Below, piece after piece: positions 62,572 through 64,000 of a stretch of DNA of 64,000 nucleotides. The notes beneath the pieces are model-generated. The model was not told where the DNA came from and searched no databases. It saw only the letters and a program-made list of their open reading frames with translations. Origin of the DNA: Bacteroides sp. (GTDB taxonomy: Bacteria; Bacteroidota; Bacteroidia; Bacteroidales; Bacteroidaceae); the NCBI RefSeq assembly GCF_028690125.1, contig NZ_JAQVBV010000013.1, positions 61,978 to 125,977 on the forward strand, in the 5' to 3' direction. The position numbers were made by a program, and so were the translations under genes. Position 1 is the stretch's first letter. Each line of letters opens with the position of its first letter.

Positions 62572-63381
62572 TTATAATGTATATATAGTTCCTTTTATAT
62601 TATTAAAATTCGTGCTGATTTGTTCCCGTTGTTGTTCATTGGCAATCATCCAGACTGTACTAAGCACTTCGGCGTCTAAAGGGTCTTCGGACACGATGGT
62701 ACTGGCTTTTCGTTGTTCGTCATAAATTCCTGTGAGCGGATTGATAATATGTCCGGTATATTGCCGTGTATTTCCGGAAGTGGAAAGTGCCATATTTAAA
62801 AGATCGAATTCTCTTAGCAGAGTTTGGCTATATGGATTGAGAAAGCTGACTTTCCAGCAATCTCCATAAGGATGGTGTCCGATACCGATGATGGAGCTGT
62901 TGCCGAAATCTACAAACGCGTCCTTTACGTTTGCGCAAACGATCATCTTTCTGATTTTTTTTAGTGCATATCCTTTGGCAAATCCTCCAAAATCGAATGA
63001 TAAATCCGGATGATTGGAAGAAATGAAACAGTCGCTATGGAAATTTACTTGTGAGAAGTCTTTCAGTGTTATATCGAACAAGTGGAGTGTTTGTTCGTAA
63101 TATTGGCGGCAAAGTTGTAACATGGACCATAGCTCTGGGCTTATTTGGGTTTTATTCGCTGAAAGATGTTTGTTCAGAAGAGCCACCTCACTTTGAGGGT
63201 TGAAACGGTTGAGCATCTTTTCCAAACATTCCAACTCATTTACAATAGCTGACCATAGCTTGTCGGCTAATGTTGGGTCAGTATGAATGAGTAGAATGTC
63301 GAATCGGGTTCCCATGATATGATTTATAAATCCATGAAACATGGATTCACTTTCATAATATGTACTTTGGACTTCAGACAT
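62572..63381 (-). CDS. apbE: ApbE-type FAD:protein FMN transferase without a signal peptide
   Basis: A 269-residue protein covering the ApbE domain. It has MGTRFDI near 23, LNRFNPQSEVALLN (59-70), the core FDFGGFAKGYA (129-139), STSGNTRQY (201-208) then HIINPLTG (211-218), and DAEVLSTVWM (236-245) with the Mg-binding Asp. Its usual job is to attach FMN to Thr in exported redox proteins. Most ApbE proteins are lipoproteins; this one has no N-terminal hydrophobic stretch from the ATG at 63381, so it may work in the cytosol. It is first in the operon with the Gfo/Idh/MocA and two-TM genes; no FMN-bind target is visible nearby. Confidence 0.88.
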   Translation of the reverse strand: MSEVQSTYYESESMFHGFINHIMGTRFDILLIHTDPTLADKLWSAIVNELECLEKMLNRFNPQSEVALLNKHLSANKTQISPELWSMLQLCRQYYEQTLHLFDITLKDFSQVNFHSDCFISSNHPDLSFDFGGFAKGYALKKIRKMIVCANVKDAFVDFGNSSIIGIGHHPYGDCWKVSFLNPYSQTLLREFDLLNMALSTSGNTRQYTGHIINPLTGIYDEQRKASTIVSEDPLDAEVLSTVWMIANEQQREQISTNFNNIKGTIYTL

Positions 63382-63499
63382 ATATCAGTCAATTTCTAAT
63401 TGTCGTATTTCGGTCTACAAATATATGAGAAATCCTTTGAAGATGTTCGGGAATAAGATAAATTAATACCCTAGCTGTCTTATTTATGAGATAAATACC

Positions 63500-63507
63500 T
63501 ATCTTTG
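63500..63507 (+). promoter_or_regulatory. -7 promoter element of glyQS
   Basis: TATCTTTG is a full TAnnTTTG match, 51 bp before the ATG at 63559. No clear -33 TTTG is seen. Confidence 0.6.
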
Positions 63508-63558
63508 TGGCACTTTTTAGTAAAAAAGCAAACTCAAATTAATAGATAGATATAAGAA

Positions 63559-64000
63559 ATGGCACAAGAAGACGTTTTTAAGAAACTTGTATCGCACTGT
63601 AAGGAATATGGTTTTGTATTTCCTTCAAGCGATATCTACGACGGACTAGGCGCTGTATATGACTACGGTCAGATGGGCGTTGAATTGAAAAATAACATTA
63701 AAAAATACTGGTGGGATAGCATGGTGCTGTTGCACGAAAACATTGTCGGTATTGACTCTGCCATCTTTATGCATCCTACTATTTGGAAAGCTTCCGGACA
63801 CGTTGATGCATTCAATGACCCTTTGATTGATAATAAAGATTCTAAAAAACGTTATCGTGCTGACGTATTGGTTGAAGATCAGTTGGCTAAATACGATGAT
63901 AAGATCAATAAAGAAGTAGCTAAAGCTGCAAAGAAATTCGGTGATGCTTTTGATGAGGCTCAATTCCGTTCTACTAACGGGCGTGTATTGGAACATCAGG
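63559..64000 (+). CDS. glyQS: Glycine-tRNA ligase (partial, 5' part only)
   Basis: The ATG at 63559 opens a frame that continues past the right edge (147 codons seen). MAQEDVFKKLVSHCKEYGFV, PSSDIYDGLGAVYDYG and GVELKNNIKKYWWDSMV are the conserved start of the single-chain class II glycyl-tRNA synthetase; the next part (HENIVGIDSAIFMHPTIWKASGH, VDAFNDPLID) is also typical. It charges tRNA-Gly with glycine. It diverges from apbE across 177 bp. Confidence 0.95.
   Translation, partial: MAQEDVFKKLVSHCKEYGFVFPSSDIYDGLGAVYDYGQMGVELKNNIKKYWWDSMVLLHENIVGIDSAIFMHPTIWKASGHVDAFNDPLIDNKDSKKRYRADVLVEDQLAKYDDKINKEVAKAAKKFGDAFDEAQFRSTNGRVLEHQ

Overview
The window is chromosomal DNA of a gut Bacteroides, probably of the B. 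thetaiotaomicron/ovatus group. The signs are an AT-rich genome, SusC/SusD transporters, many lipoproteins with short Bacteroidetes signal peptides, BACON, DUF5689 and NPCBM domains, and several copies of the Bacteroides promoter element TAnnTTTG (mostly TATCTTTG), some with TTTG or TTG 19-21 bp upstream. No phage, insertion sequence or CRISPR array was seen.

Layout. (a) 1-5820, minus strand: a tight operon of an IclR regulator, a beta-propeller/di-haem cytochrome, a cupin enzyme and a large NPCBM/hydrazine-synthase-alpha-like protein that runs off the left edge. (b) 6138-12109, plus strand: a transglutaminase-like lipoprotein, three tandem paralogues of an unrecognised secreted family (shared core PEWVKxKVTxEEYxLWK), a decayed O-antigen-ligase fragment and an intact Wzy_C/TPR ligase-like membrane protein. 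(c) 12222-22762: a glutaminase-like protein, an M16 protease, prfB with its programmed +1 frameshift, a 44-residue membrane peptide, a phosphate-selective-porin-like protein, a CYTH protein and an MgtC-type membrane protein. (d) 22891-32029: two secreted NUC1 nucleases, an endonuclease/exonuclease/phosphatase-fold enzyme, a TonB receptor and two OB-fold/anchor-type lipoproteins, which together look like an extracellular nucleic-acid scavenging locus. (e) 32439-34988: a TonB-type outer-membrane barrel preceded by paired palindromes. (f) 35000-43386, minus strand: SusC, SusD, GH3 and GH144, the arrangement of a beta-1,2-glucan utilisation locus. (g) 44159-45934: two unknown lipoproteins and tRNA-Leu(TAG). 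(h) 46007-50635, minus strand: parC, a DUF3316-like barrel and an S41 protease. (i) 50994-59934: an AraC regulator divergent from a GH99/WbsX-like enzyme and two tandem GH106-like rhamnosidases, without SusC/D. (j) 60242-64000: an HU-like protein whose leader carries a four-copy 23-bp CACCCGGGT array; an ApbE, Gfo/Idh/MocA and two-TM operon; and the 5' part of glyQS.

Two regions look most like undescribed systems. In (b), a ligase-like membrane protein sits with small secreted proteins that all carry an O-glycosylation-like D(S/T)(V/I) tripeptide, and the ligase pseudogene shows that the protein-plus-ligase pair has been duplicated as a unit. In (d), nucleases are grouped with a dedicated TonB receptor. 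The CACCCGGGT leader array and the haem-protein operon (a) are also worth testing.
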